Translations under genes and position numbers: made by a program
Shown: positions 1 through 5,022 of the stretch, piece after piece
Layout: each line of letters begins with the position of its first letter
How positions within the stretch are numbered: position 1 is the first letter of the stretch
Notes under the pieces: generated by a model
Seen by the model: only the letters and a program-made list of their open reading frames with translations
Databases searched by the model: none
Told to the model about the DNA's origin: nothing
Assembly: GCA_020793555.1 (NCBI GenBank)
Contig: DQIO01000151.1
Span: 1-5,022 of the forward strand
Direction of reading: 5' to 3'
Source of the DNA: Methanosarcinaceae archaeon
Lineage (GTDB): Archaea; Halobacteriota; Methanosarcinia; Methanosarcinales; Methanosarcinaceae
Length of the DNA stretch: 5,022 bases

Positions 1-1364
1 CCAACATCCATGTATCGTTTGATCTGTTCGGAGATTATTTTCTCTTTTTCACTAACTTCTGTTATTGCATTGGATATTATTGAAATACTTCTTGCATACC
101 CGTACGATTCTGAAAAATTTCCCATAGAATAATTATGCTGGTATTGTGAAGCATATGATGATATCTTGTCTTTCAATTCTCCAAGATCATACCATATCTT
201 AAGAAAAGTAACTATGTATTCAATCCTGCGCCTAAATACACCCAGATATCTCATTTGGTACCATATAACAAATAGCCTGTCCGATATTTCATAAATGGTC
301 TTTTTCTTTTTTACTTCCTGGGATTCTTTGATCTGCAAAATGTTCAAATCTTTTAATCTTTTAAATTGTGATGTTACTACATTTGGCTTCCAGCCTATAA
401 TTTTGGCAACTTCTGTCGGTGAAGCCACACCATCAGATTGCATTATAGTGTCTATGATCTTTTGCTGCTGGGGAGCAAGGTCATCCATTCTATGCTTATA
501 ATAAGGGGTAAGGTTATCGAGGAGCCTATTAAATGTCTTGAGGACATCCAGTCGCGGTTTATCTTCTATGATCTCGTATAACATCAAAACAAGTCTCGGA
601 TATCCCCCTGTCAGGTCTGTGATAGCTTTAATTTTGTTCTTGTTTTCATCGAGTTTAATCTTATCATCAATTCGATCGAATTTTGCTCTTTTAAGAAGCA
701 GCATCTCAACTTCTTTATTATTAAGATTTTGTAGGTGGATTGTTTTGAAAAATCTGAAAAAAGCCTTTTCGTATAAGGCAATTTCTTCAAAAATAGAAGT
801 CGATGTGCCAATAATCATCAAGAAGCTCTCAGTCATTAAAATTGACCTAAAATATTCAAGCTCTTTCTCCTCCTTGATTTTCTCAGCTAAGATCTTATCG
901 ATGTTATCAACTAATAATAAAAATTGCTTATTTTCTTTCTGGGAAATATCCTTAAAAATAGAAACGATTTTATCAAGTGATTCTTTATTTTTATTTAGCT
1001 CTATTTCCTTTAATTCTTTATGATATGTATCCCTATTTGTCTTTTCAAGTTGAGATGAATGAAATACAATTTTCAGAATATATTCAAAAAAATCCATAAG
1101 GCTAAAAACACCATACTGTTCTTCAGGGACATTTACGGTAATCCATTTACTTTGCAAGTTGTGTGAATCCAAAACTTTATTTTCCATTATCCGTAGCATA
1201 TGGGTTTTTCCGATGCCTCTTGCGCCTAATAAAATAATATGCTGGATACTTTTTTTCTCTGTGTTATTCTCTATTGTTTCAAGCAGTTCAATAAGGAGTT
1301 TTTCTCTTGCCACAAAAGTATCATACAGTTCGTCCTTATCCATTTGAGCGGGATTGTACAGCAT
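1..1364 (-). CDS. Archaeal/STAND-like P-loop ATPase with winged-helix region, partial (3' end off window)
   Basis: The minus strand reads open from ATG at 1364 to the window edge: 454 codons, no stop or frameshift. The N-terminus LYDTFVARE resembles the R-E entry motif of ATPase_2 proteins. Walker A is GARGIGKT (residues 47-54). The Walker B strand is FLLLVDNID (148-156), with D153 followed by Asn, so the usual catalytic Glu is absent. MIIGTSTS (183-190) looks like sensor 1, and LTGGYPR (251-257) is the G-x-P motif typical of archaeal ATPases. A winged-helix-like segment follows (about 294-346; ASPTEVAKIIGW then VVTSQFKRLKDL), then YEISDRLFVIWYQMRY (358-373). Residues 376-454 are helix-rich and continue outside the window. 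The start is set by AGGTGAT five bases upstream. The gene lies 5 bases after the upstream ATPase stop, so the two are probably co-transcribed and translationally coupled. Base composition is AT-rich, unlike the pyr genes. Family assignment is firm at fold level; the function is not known. A regulatory or defence-type signalling ATPase is possible but only inferred. Confidence 0.85.
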   Translation of the reverse strand, partial: MLYNPAQMDKDELYDTFVAREKLLIELLETIENNTEKKSIQHIILLGARGIGKTHMLRIMENKVLDSHNLQSKWITVNVPEEQYGVFSLMDFFEYILKIVFHSSQLEKTNRDTYHKELKEIELNKNKESLDKIVSIFKDISQKENKQFLLLVDNIDKILAEKIKEEKELEYFRSILMTESFLMIIGTSTSIFEEIALYEKAFFRFFKTIHLQNLNNKEVEMLLLKRAKFDRIDDKIKLDENKNKIKAITDLTGGYPRLVLMLYEIIEDKPRLDVLKTFNRLLDNLTPYYKHRMDDLAPQQQKIIDTIMQSDGVASPTEVAKIIGWKPNVVTSQFKRLKDLNILQIKESQEVKKKKTIYEISDRLFVIWYQMRYLGVFRRRIEYIVTFLKIWYDLGELKDKISSYASQYQHNYSMGNFSESYGYARSISIISNAITEVSEKEKIISEQIKRYMDV

Positions 1365-1368
1365 CTTT

Positions 1369-1375
1369 ATCACCT
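1369..1375 (-). promoter_or_regulatory. Shine-Dalgarno site of the second ATPase gene
   Basis: AGGTGAT matches the archaeal anti-Shine-Dalgarno sequence. It ends four bases before the ATG at 1364 and overlaps the TGA stop of the upstream ATPase. This fixes the start and implies translational coupling of the two genes. Confidence 0.8.
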
Positions 1376-2638
1376 TATTGTTGAAGAAGGGTGCCAGCGA
1401 AGCCACCAATCAGATAAAATTTTCGATAAAAATAAATATTTATTGTCTGAATCAAATTTAATATAAAAATCCATTTCCAGATCATTCATCAAGTCATCGA
1501 ATTTTGAACTATCATCTGATTGTGTAGATAATAGAAAAATATTGTAGAGTTCATTTTTTGTGAGACTGCCTGCTTTTGATAACTCCGCAACTATCATCTT
1601 GGCACCCTTTTCATTAATTGGGCCGTACTCTCTCAACCTGTCCTCATAGTACTCAAAATAGAATCGACACGTAGGGCCGAGTATACGTTCATTGTATATG
1701 CTTTCAATTATTTCAGGTGTTAAGTTGCCATCATGATATCTTTTAATCTCAGAAATCAAAAGTTGTATAAAATAGGGGACTGGTGAACCAATCAGTTCTA
1801 ATATTTTGTTTATGATGTCATCTTCCACCGTTATTTGGCTTGATGAAAATAATTCTTTTATAAATTCTTTTGCAGTTGCCGCATCAAATGGTTCAATGAG
1901 AACATTTCTAAAATCATTAAATACTTGATTAAAAGAGAAATATACGATTTCATCTTTTTCAATTTCTCCTTTTTCTAAAAGTTGGTTGGGAATATTTCTA
2001 TATACAGTGTGAATATTTCTTGAACCTGCAATAATAAATCTTGTATTCGTTAGATTAAGATCTAAACGTAAGGCTCTAAACCATTCCAAAAATAATTTAG
2101 TCTCTAAATATTTCCCATCATCAATCATATGTTTTAACAAAGACGGAAACTCATCAAGCAGAAAAAGTATTTTTTCATTGGATTTATTGACTAATTTGTC
2201 TAATTCTTTGATGCACTGTACAGATTCTTCTTTCCAGTGTTTTTCGATTGATTCTCGAAGTCCAATTTTAATTTCTAATAATTCAATTTCAGAAATATGA
2301 TCCTTAACTTTACTTAAAATTTTTTCAGGCATAAGAGGAATAGAATGTGCACAATCTTTTATTTTTAAACTTAAATTTCTATTTTTTAGTACTTCGACTA
2401 ATAATGCGGTAAAAAACTCATAGGGATCTTCGAATTTTTCACAATCTATGAATATTACTTTGAAGCCCTCTCTGGGCTCATCATACATTTTACATAATAT
2501 TCCAGATTTTCCAAATCTGCGAGGCCCTATTAAAAAAGTATCATGTTCTTCTGCAATACCCCACATATGTTCAATCAAATCTACACGGTCATAGAAATTT
2601 TCATCTCTTGGAATAGGACCGACTATCTCTTTTATCAT
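1370..2638 (-). CDS. Archaeal/STAND-like P-loop ATPase, first gene of the pair
   Basis: A 422-residue protein starting at ATG 2638, with GGAGG ten bases upstream. The N-terminus FYDRVDLIEHMW fits the entry motif of archaeal ATPases (ATPase_2 type). Walker A is GPRRFGKS (residues 38-45). Walker B is ILFLLDEFP (157-165) with D162 and E163, so nucleotide hydrolysis is plausible. RFIIAGSRN (200-208) looks like sensor 1 with a basic residue. GSPVPYF (284-290) is the G-x-P motif that closes the ATPase core in this family. A charged helical insert fills about 85-155. The C-terminus (about 346-408) looks winged-helix-like and ends in LSDWWLRWH (408-416), which resembles the WY tail motif of the downstream ATPase. 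No signal peptide or membrane segment is seen, so the protein should be cytoplasmic. Its stop lies 5 bases before the next ATPase gene. Proteins of this class act as NTP-driven switches; partner and signal cannot be read from the sequence. Confidence 0.87.
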   Translation of the reverse strand: MIKEIVGPIPRDENFYDRVDLIEHMWGIAEEHDTFLIGPRRFGKSGILCKMYDEPREGFKVIFIDCEKFEDPYEFFTALLVEVLKNRNLSLKIKDCAHSIPLMPEKILSKVKDHISEIELLEIKIGLRESIEKHWKEESVQCIKELDKLVNKSNEKILFLLDEFPSLLKHMIDDGKYLETKLFLEWFRALRLDLNLTNTRFIIAGSRNIHTVYRNIPNQLLEKGEIEKDEIVYFSFNQVFNDFRNVLIEPFDAATAKEFIKELFSSSQITVEDDIINKILELIGSPVPYFIQLLISEIKRYHDGNLTPEIIESIYNERILGPTCRFYFEYYEDRLREYGPINEKGAKMIVAELSKAGSLTKNELYNIFLLSTQSDDSSKFDDLMNDLEMDFYIKFDSDNKYLFLSKILSDWWLRWHPSSTIR

Positions 2639-2647
2639 GCATTTATT

Positions 2648-2652
2648 CCTCC
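2648..2652 (-). promoter_or_regulatory. Shine-Dalgarno site of the first ATPase gene
   Basis: GGAGG sits nine bases before the ATG at 2638. A nearer ATG at 2642 is out of frame, so this site supports 2638 as the start. Confidence 0.7.
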
Positions 2653-2673
2653 ATCAATTCATACACACACAAT

Positions 2674-2712
2674 TGTTATGCGACATTTATGTTATGCAAC
2701 AAATATGTTGCA
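2674..2712. repeat. TGTT...ACA direct repeats and a 7-bp-arm dyad, candidate operator
   Basis: TGTTATGCGACA (2674-2685) and TGTTATGCAACA (2690-2701) match at 11 of 12 bases with a 16-base period. The second overlaps a perfect inverted repeat, TGCAACA, four-base spacer AATA, TGTTGCA (2695-2712). A third TGTT begins 16 bases on, at 2706, but the rest of that unit matches poorly. The cluster lies just downstream of the TATA-like box of the ATPase pair, about where transcription should begin. A regulator bound there would block initiation. The regulator is unknown. Confidence 0.5.
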
Positions 2713-2716
2713 CACA

Positions 2717-2725
2717 CTTATATGC
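2717..2725 (-). promoter_or_regulatory. TATA-like promoter element for the ATPase pair
   Basis: On the minus strand GCATATAAG follows CCCCAAA, which could serve as the purine-containing BRE side. It lies about 80 bases before the start codon. Usual archaeal spacing puts the transcript start near 2692-2695, giving a leader of about 55 bases that contains GGAGG. A small dyad, TGATT-A-AATCA (2733-2743), sits just upstream. Confidence 0.45.
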
Positions 2726-2755
2726 TTTGGGGTGATTAAATCAATACGATGGTAA

Positions 2756-3019
2756 TTTAATGAATTGACGCTTATTTTTAGTTTTGACGAAAAGTTTTTT
2801 TTTGGCTTCTATCGCCCCACTCCATGAAAATATTGGGGGAAAGTTAAGGATCGTGCACTTAACGACCTTAAACTGTCCTCAATTTTTGGACGGTTGAAAG
2901 TGCCAGCAGAAGACTCGAAAATGCGGTTAACAGATTGTGTAAATGCTGAATCTGCATTTAGATTAATTCAATCAAAAATATCGCAATTCGTGACAATATG
3001 TCACGAATTAAAATTGTAA
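2756..3019 (+). pseudogene. Decayed Bro-N domain (BRO/phage antirepressor-like) gene remnant
   Basis: The plus-strand frame from 2756 to the TAA at 3017-3019 is open except for one TGA at 2825-2827. After that stop it reads KYWGKVKDR, then GRLKVPAEDS, KMRLTDC and FRLIQS (about 2828-2974). From knowledge of the family, Bro-N proteins carry a YWxxLKxR segment, then RLKM.A.DGKMR.TDCA, then FRIIQSIPSPKAEPFK in the same order and spacing. The stop falls where an Arg before KYW is common, and CGA to TGA would explain it. The match ends after IQS: the IPSPKAEPFK block and everything beyond are missing. Upstream of KYW the expected N-terminal part is mostly gone; only NELTLIF and FDEK hint at it, and a run of nine T (2795-2803) is a likely slippage site. 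It has no usable start. Bro-N genes are usually linked to phages or mobile regions, so this is probably a relic of one. Confidence 0.62.
2985..3009. repeat. Perfect palindrome, 11-bp arms, 3-base spacer
   Basis: AATTCGTGACA, ATA, TGTCACGAATT form an exact inverted repeat of 25 bases. It begins about 10 bases after the Bro-N similarity stops and ends about 80 bases beyond the pyrK stop. No long U-run follows on either strand, which argues against a simple terminator. It could be a dimeric regulator site, a mobile-element end or a hairpin at the breakpoint. Confidence 0.75.
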
Positions 3020-3049
3020 ATGAATTAAAAATAATAGTTATCGAAGGAA

Positions 3050-3067
3050 ACCGCCGCCTGCGGCGGT
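3050..3067 (-). terminator. GC-rich hairpin after pyrK, probable terminator
   Basis: On the minus strand ACCGCCG, loop CAGG, CGGCGGT form a perfect 7-bp stem, starting 23 bases beyond the pyrK stop and followed by TTTCC. It stands out as a GC island in AT-rich DNA. The position suits the 3' end of the pyrDK transcript. The short T-run makes it imperfect as an intrinsic terminator; it could also protect the mRNA end. Confidence 0.6.
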
Positions 3068-3090
3068 CACCACGTATGTTTTAAACTAAC

Positions 3091-3870
3091 CTAAACCCCA
3101 ACCCTGCTCCCACTCGCCCCTCTCTTATACTCCCCAAACTCCGTGTCAACAAGCAACTCCCCATTAAACACAGGCCCGTCCTTACAAACCCTCAACCCAT
3201 GCGGGTCCATGCAGCATGCCCCACACACGCCGATAGCGCACTTAAAGTACCTATGCAGGCTGAACTCCGTGCGCTCGTGTGCGCCTGCCTTGTGGAGTAT
3301 CTCAAACACGTGCGCCATCATGATCTCAGGTCCGCAGGTGTATATCCTGTCATAATCCGAAATATCAATCTCATTCAAAACGTCTGTGACAAACCCTTTC
3401 CTGCCTGTGCTTCCGTCGTCGGTTGTGACGTTAAGTGCACCTGCCATAGAGAACCTGCTTCTAAATATCAACTCATCAGAACTGCGCGCACCCAAAATAG
3501 TAGTGACATCAGACCCGGCATACGAAGCACACTCTGCTAAAGGTGCAAGGGGTGCAGAACCCACGCCGCCAGCAATAACCAGAATCTTCTCATCCTCTTG
3601 TGGTAATGTGAAACCGTTGCCGAAAGGTCCGCGAATACCGAGCGAATCTCCAACGTCCAGTTCAAACAATGCGGATGTTGCATCACCTACCTTCTGCACA
3701 GTAATTGCGTTGGTGTAAGAAAGTGTCATAGGAACCTCGTCCACACCCCGTATCCAAACCATAACGAACTGACCCGGGGTTGCACTTTCAAATGACTTGT
3801 CAAAATAGAACGTCCTTGTTGATGGGGATTCATCAACTGTTTTTGTGATCGTAACATTAATAGGTCGCAA
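3091..3870 (-). CDS. pyrK: Dihydroorotate dehydrogenase B, electron transfer subunit PyrK
   Basis: A 259-residue iron-sulfur flavoprotein that passes electrons from PyrD to NAD+ in the pyrimidine pathway; cytoplasmic, forming a heterotetramer with PyrD in studied relatives. The FAD-binding barrel covers about 1-90, with TPGQFVMVW (31-39), VPMTLS (46-51) in the position of the flavin-binding R-P-x-S type motif, and RGPFGNGF (80-87). The NAD-binding half has AGGVGSAPL (100-108) and CGPEIMM (179-185). The 2Fe-2S ligands are C211, C216, C219 and C229 in the pattern C-x4-C-x2-C-x9-C; C220 is an extra neighbour. The length is normal for PyrK. The start is TTG at 3870, chosen because GAGGTGATC lies just upstream and the next Met is residue 37, inside the barrel. 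It directly abuts the pyrD stop, so translation is probably coupled. A hairpin terminator follows. Confidence 0.95.
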   Translation of the reverse strand: MRPINVTITKTVDESPSTRTFYFDKSFESATPGQFVMVWIRGVDEVPMTLSYTNAITVQKVGDATSALFELDVGDSLGIRGPFGNGFTLPQEDEKILVIAGGVGSAPLAPLAECASYAGSDVTTILGARSSDELIFRSRFSMAGALNVTTDDGSTGRKGFVTDVLNEIDISDYDRIYTCGPEIMMAHVFEILHKAGAHERTEFSLHRYFKCAIGVCGACCMDPHGLRVCKDGPVFNGELLVDTEFGEYKRGASGSRVGV

Positions 3871-4776
3871 TCAGATCACCTCGTGGGTAAGCCCGATTAT
3901 ATCTTCAATACCGGCATGACCGTTCTCATCAAGATAATTGTCGATCCCGTCAGCGATCGAACCAAACACGCCGGTTCCATCAAACACCGCAGAACCGACC
4001 TGCACCGCGCTTGCGCCTGCCATCATCATCTCAACCCCGTCCTGCCATGTGGATACACCGCCCACGCCGATTATAGGAATATCAAGAGCGGCATAAAGGT
4101 CATAAACACACTTAACAGCGATCGGCTTAATAGCCGTACCGGACAAGCCACCAAACCTGTTTCCAAGTATCGGATAACCTGTGGCAATATCAATTGCCAT
4201 AGCGCGAACAGTATTGATCGCAACCACAGCGTCAGCACCACCTCGTTCGGCTGCCTCGCCGATGGTTACAATATCAGTAACATTCGGGGTAAGTTTTACC
4301 CACACTGGAACGTCCACGCTGTCGCAGACAGCGCGCGTGATCTCCTCAACAACATAAGGATCGCTGCCGATCATCGCACCGTATCCTTCAGCATGCGGAC
4401 AACTGACATTAAGTTCAAAAGCATCAGGTTTTGCAGGGCTCAAACCGTCCGCAACCTTGAGGAAATCATCAGCATCCCCTCCGAAAATACTTGCTATCAC
4501 AGGAACAGAAGTTCCTTTTTTCGCAAATTCTAATTCCTGCAAAAAAGCATCATAAGAAGGATTCGGTAACCCCATCGCATTCAAAAAACCGCATTCGAGT
4601 TGAACCATGCTTGGATTATGGTGCCCCTCCTTAGGCTCGGGTCCGATAGATTTTGTAACAACAGCACCTGCGCCCCCTTCATTTGCCATTCGCACAAGGG
4701 ACGCGCCAGTCGTACCCATAATGCCTGCGGCTAATATCGTGGGATTCTTAAGTTTCAGTCCTGTGAGTGTAACCAT
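3871..4776 (-). CDS. pyrD: Dihydroorotate dehydrogenase B, catalytic subunit PyrD
   Basis: An FMN-dependent TIM-barrel enzyme that oxidises dihydroorotate to orotate, the fourth step of UMP synthesis, handing electrons to PyrK and then NAD+. Numbered from a GTG at 4785, the visible motifs are TKS (44-46) for flavin contact, LNAMGLPN (68-75) for substrate binding, ELNVSCPH (124-131) with catalytic C129 (class 1 enzymes use Cys, class 2 use Ser), VKLTPN (163-168) with K164, INTVR (190-194), GGLSG (212-216), and GVGGVST plus QVGSAVF (240-246, 262-268) for FMN phosphate. The length of about 300 residues is typical of class 1B. No membrane anchor is present. The start is taken as ATG 4776: MVTLTGLKLKNPT matches where archaeal PyrD proteins usually begin, and GTGA lies five bases before it. 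The GTG at 4785, three codons upstream, is the alternative. The gene is followed directly by pyrK. Confidence 0.95.
   Translation of the reverse strand: MVTLTGLKLKNPTILAAGIMGTTGASLVRMANEGGAGAVVTKSIGPEPKEGHHNPSMVQLECGFLNAMGLPNPSYDAFLQELEFAKKGTSVPVIASIFGGDADDFLKVADGLSPAKPDAFELNVSCPHAEGYGAMIGSDPYVVEEITRAVCDSVDVPVWVKLTPNVTDIVTIGEAAERGGADAVVAINTVRAMAIDIATGYPILGNRFGGLSGTAIKPIAVKCVYDLYAALDIPIIGVGGVSTWQDGVEMMMAGASAVQVGSAVFDGTGVFGSIADGIDNYLDENGHAGIEDIIGLTHEVI
3874..3882 (-). promoter_or_regulatory. Shine-Dalgarno site of pyrK inside the pyrD end
   Basis: GAGGTGATC is a near-complete match to the archaeal anti-Shine-Dalgarno sequence and also forms the last three sense codons of pyrD. It is separated from the TTG start only by the pyrD TGA stop, and it decides the non-ATG start. 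Confidence 0.8.
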
Positions 4777-4800
4777 GCTGTTCACGTCTTTTTAGTATCT

Positions 4801-4809
4801 CTTAAATCG
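4801..4809 (-). promoter_or_regulatory. Weak TATA-like element upstream of pyrD
   Basis: On the minus strand CGATTTAAG follows an A-rich stretch (GAAAAA). It lies about 25-33 bases before the ATG at 4776, so transcription could start close to the start codon and give a nearly leaderless mRNA. The match to the TATA consensus is poor, and no strong Shine-Dalgarno site precedes pyrD. Confidence 0.3.
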
Positions 4810-4889
4810 TTTTTCTTGAACATTATGTGGGTAACTTCACCATTCAGGACATGTCATCAAACATGAAATCGTATTGTTTGAATTAATAG

Positions 4890-4948
4890 ACAGGACTTAC
4901 AGGATGAAACCGACAACCAACATCCTGTAAATCCTGTTCATCCCGTCT
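4890..4948. repeat. Extragenic ATCCTGTNN nonamer repeat forming a hairpin
   Basis: Three 9-base units, ATCCTGTAA, ATCCTGTTC and ATCCCGTCT, run in tandem from 4922 to 4948. The complementary units ACAGGACTT and ACAGGATGA lie at 4890-4907. The 17-base arms (4890-4906 and 4921-4937) pair at 16 positions around a 14-base loop. This nonamer occurs as an intergenic repeat in many archaeal and bacterial genomes (known from general experience, not searched here). It lies upstream of pyrD, and no coding function is visible. Confidence 0.7.
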
Positions 4949-4995
4949 AGTGTCACGTCAACCATATAATATCGCTAGATATATGATCTGACACT
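4949..4995. repeat. AT-rich imperfect palindrome
   Basis: Outer arms AGTGTCA (4949-4955) and TGACACT (4989-4995) enclose inner arms CATATA (4963-4968) and TATATG (4980-4985). It starts directly after the nonamer hairpin. It may be part of the same extragenic element, a regulatory site, or the 3' hairpin of a gene beyond the right edge. No gene is recognisable from here to the window end. Confidence 0.4.
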
Positions 4996-5022
4996 GTTCC
5001 ATTTTCCAGTTATTTTTAAGAC

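Noticed and set aside
611..811. 66-codon minus-strand reading frame
   Set aside because: It lies inside the 454-codon partial ATPase in a different frame and has low-complexity, motif-free sequence.
538..1023. 161-codon plus-strand reading frame rich in Ser/Leu/Ile
   Set aside because: It is antisense to the Walker A/B region of the second ATPase; its composition is what the complement of AT-rich coding DNA gives, with no ribosome site or motif.
2543..2755. 70-codon plus-strand frame across the ATPase start and promoter
   Set aside because: It starts inside the first ATPase gene and covers its ribosome site and promoter; no homology or ribosome site is seen.
2843..2873. TTAAGG...CCTTAA inverted repeat
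   Set aside because: Short arms, inside the Bro-N relic reading frame; chance is a sufficient explanation.
2940..2960. Near-perfect dyad TAAATGC...GCATTTA
   Set aside because: It lies within the conserved codons of the Bro-N relic (between TDC and FRLIQS), so coding ancestry explains it better than a regulatory site.
2640..3090. tRNA, small RNA or CRISPR array in the largest gene-free stretch
   Set aside because: No cloverleaf, no regularly spaced repeats of CRISPR size and no recognisable RNA motif were seen.
3199..3718. Two overlapping plus-strand frames of about 110 codons
   Set aside because: Both are antisense shadows of pyrK.
3883..4533. 216-codon plus-strand reading frame
   Set aside because: It is fully antisense to pyrD, whose catalytic motifs are intact; there is no recognisable domain.
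4786..5022. End of another minus-strand gene entering from the right
   Set aside because: All minus frames hit stops within about 20 codons of the edge and show no recognisable protein motif.

Overview
The window looks like an archaeal chromosome segment, most likely a methanogen-related euryarchaeon; placement near Methanosarcinales is an inference from the PyrD N-terminus and the repeat types. Three junctions carry strong archaeal-type Shine-Dalgarno sites (GGAGG, AGGTGAT, GAGGTGATC), promoters look TATA-like, and the dihydroorotate dehydrogenase is the PyrD/PyrK class 1B type common in archaea. All intact genes lie on the minus strand, so they are transcribed right to left.

Right half (3091-4776): pyrD and pyrK form a tight two-gene unit. 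The pyrD stop codon directly abuts a TTG start of pyrK, and the pyrK ribosome binding site lies in the last pyrD codons. Together they encode the NAD-linked dihydroorotate dehydrogenase of UMP synthesis: PyrD carries FMN and the catalytic cysteine, PyrK carries FAD and a 2Fe-2S cluster. A GC-rich hairpin terminator follows pyrK.

Left half (1-2638): two AT-rich P-loop ATPase genes of the archaeal ATPase (ATPase_2 / STAND-like) kind lie 5 bases apart in one unit. Each has an N-terminal nucleotide-binding domain and a C-terminal winged-helix-like region with an aromatic tail motif. The second gene runs off the left edge without a stop and is unbroken for 454 codons. The first has a standard LLDEF Walker B; the second has LLVDNID, without the usual glutamate. 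Substrate and role are unknown. A TATA-like box and a cluster of TGTT...ACA repeats with a perfect dyad precede the pair.

Middle (2639-3090): this stretch has no intact gene, but the plus strand holds the decayed remnant of a Bro-N (BRO / phage antirepressor-like) gene with an in-frame stop. It is cut off after the conserved FRLIQS motif. A perfect 11-bp-arm palindrome begins about 10 bases past that point. Together with the base-composition contrast, this suggests that the left half is an accessory or transferred region beside a housekeeping pyrimidine operon.

Right edge (4777-5022): no gene is visible. The stretch holds a weak pyr promoter, a hairpin built from the 9-base ATCCTGTNN extragenic repeat, and a second, AT-rich imperfect palindrome.
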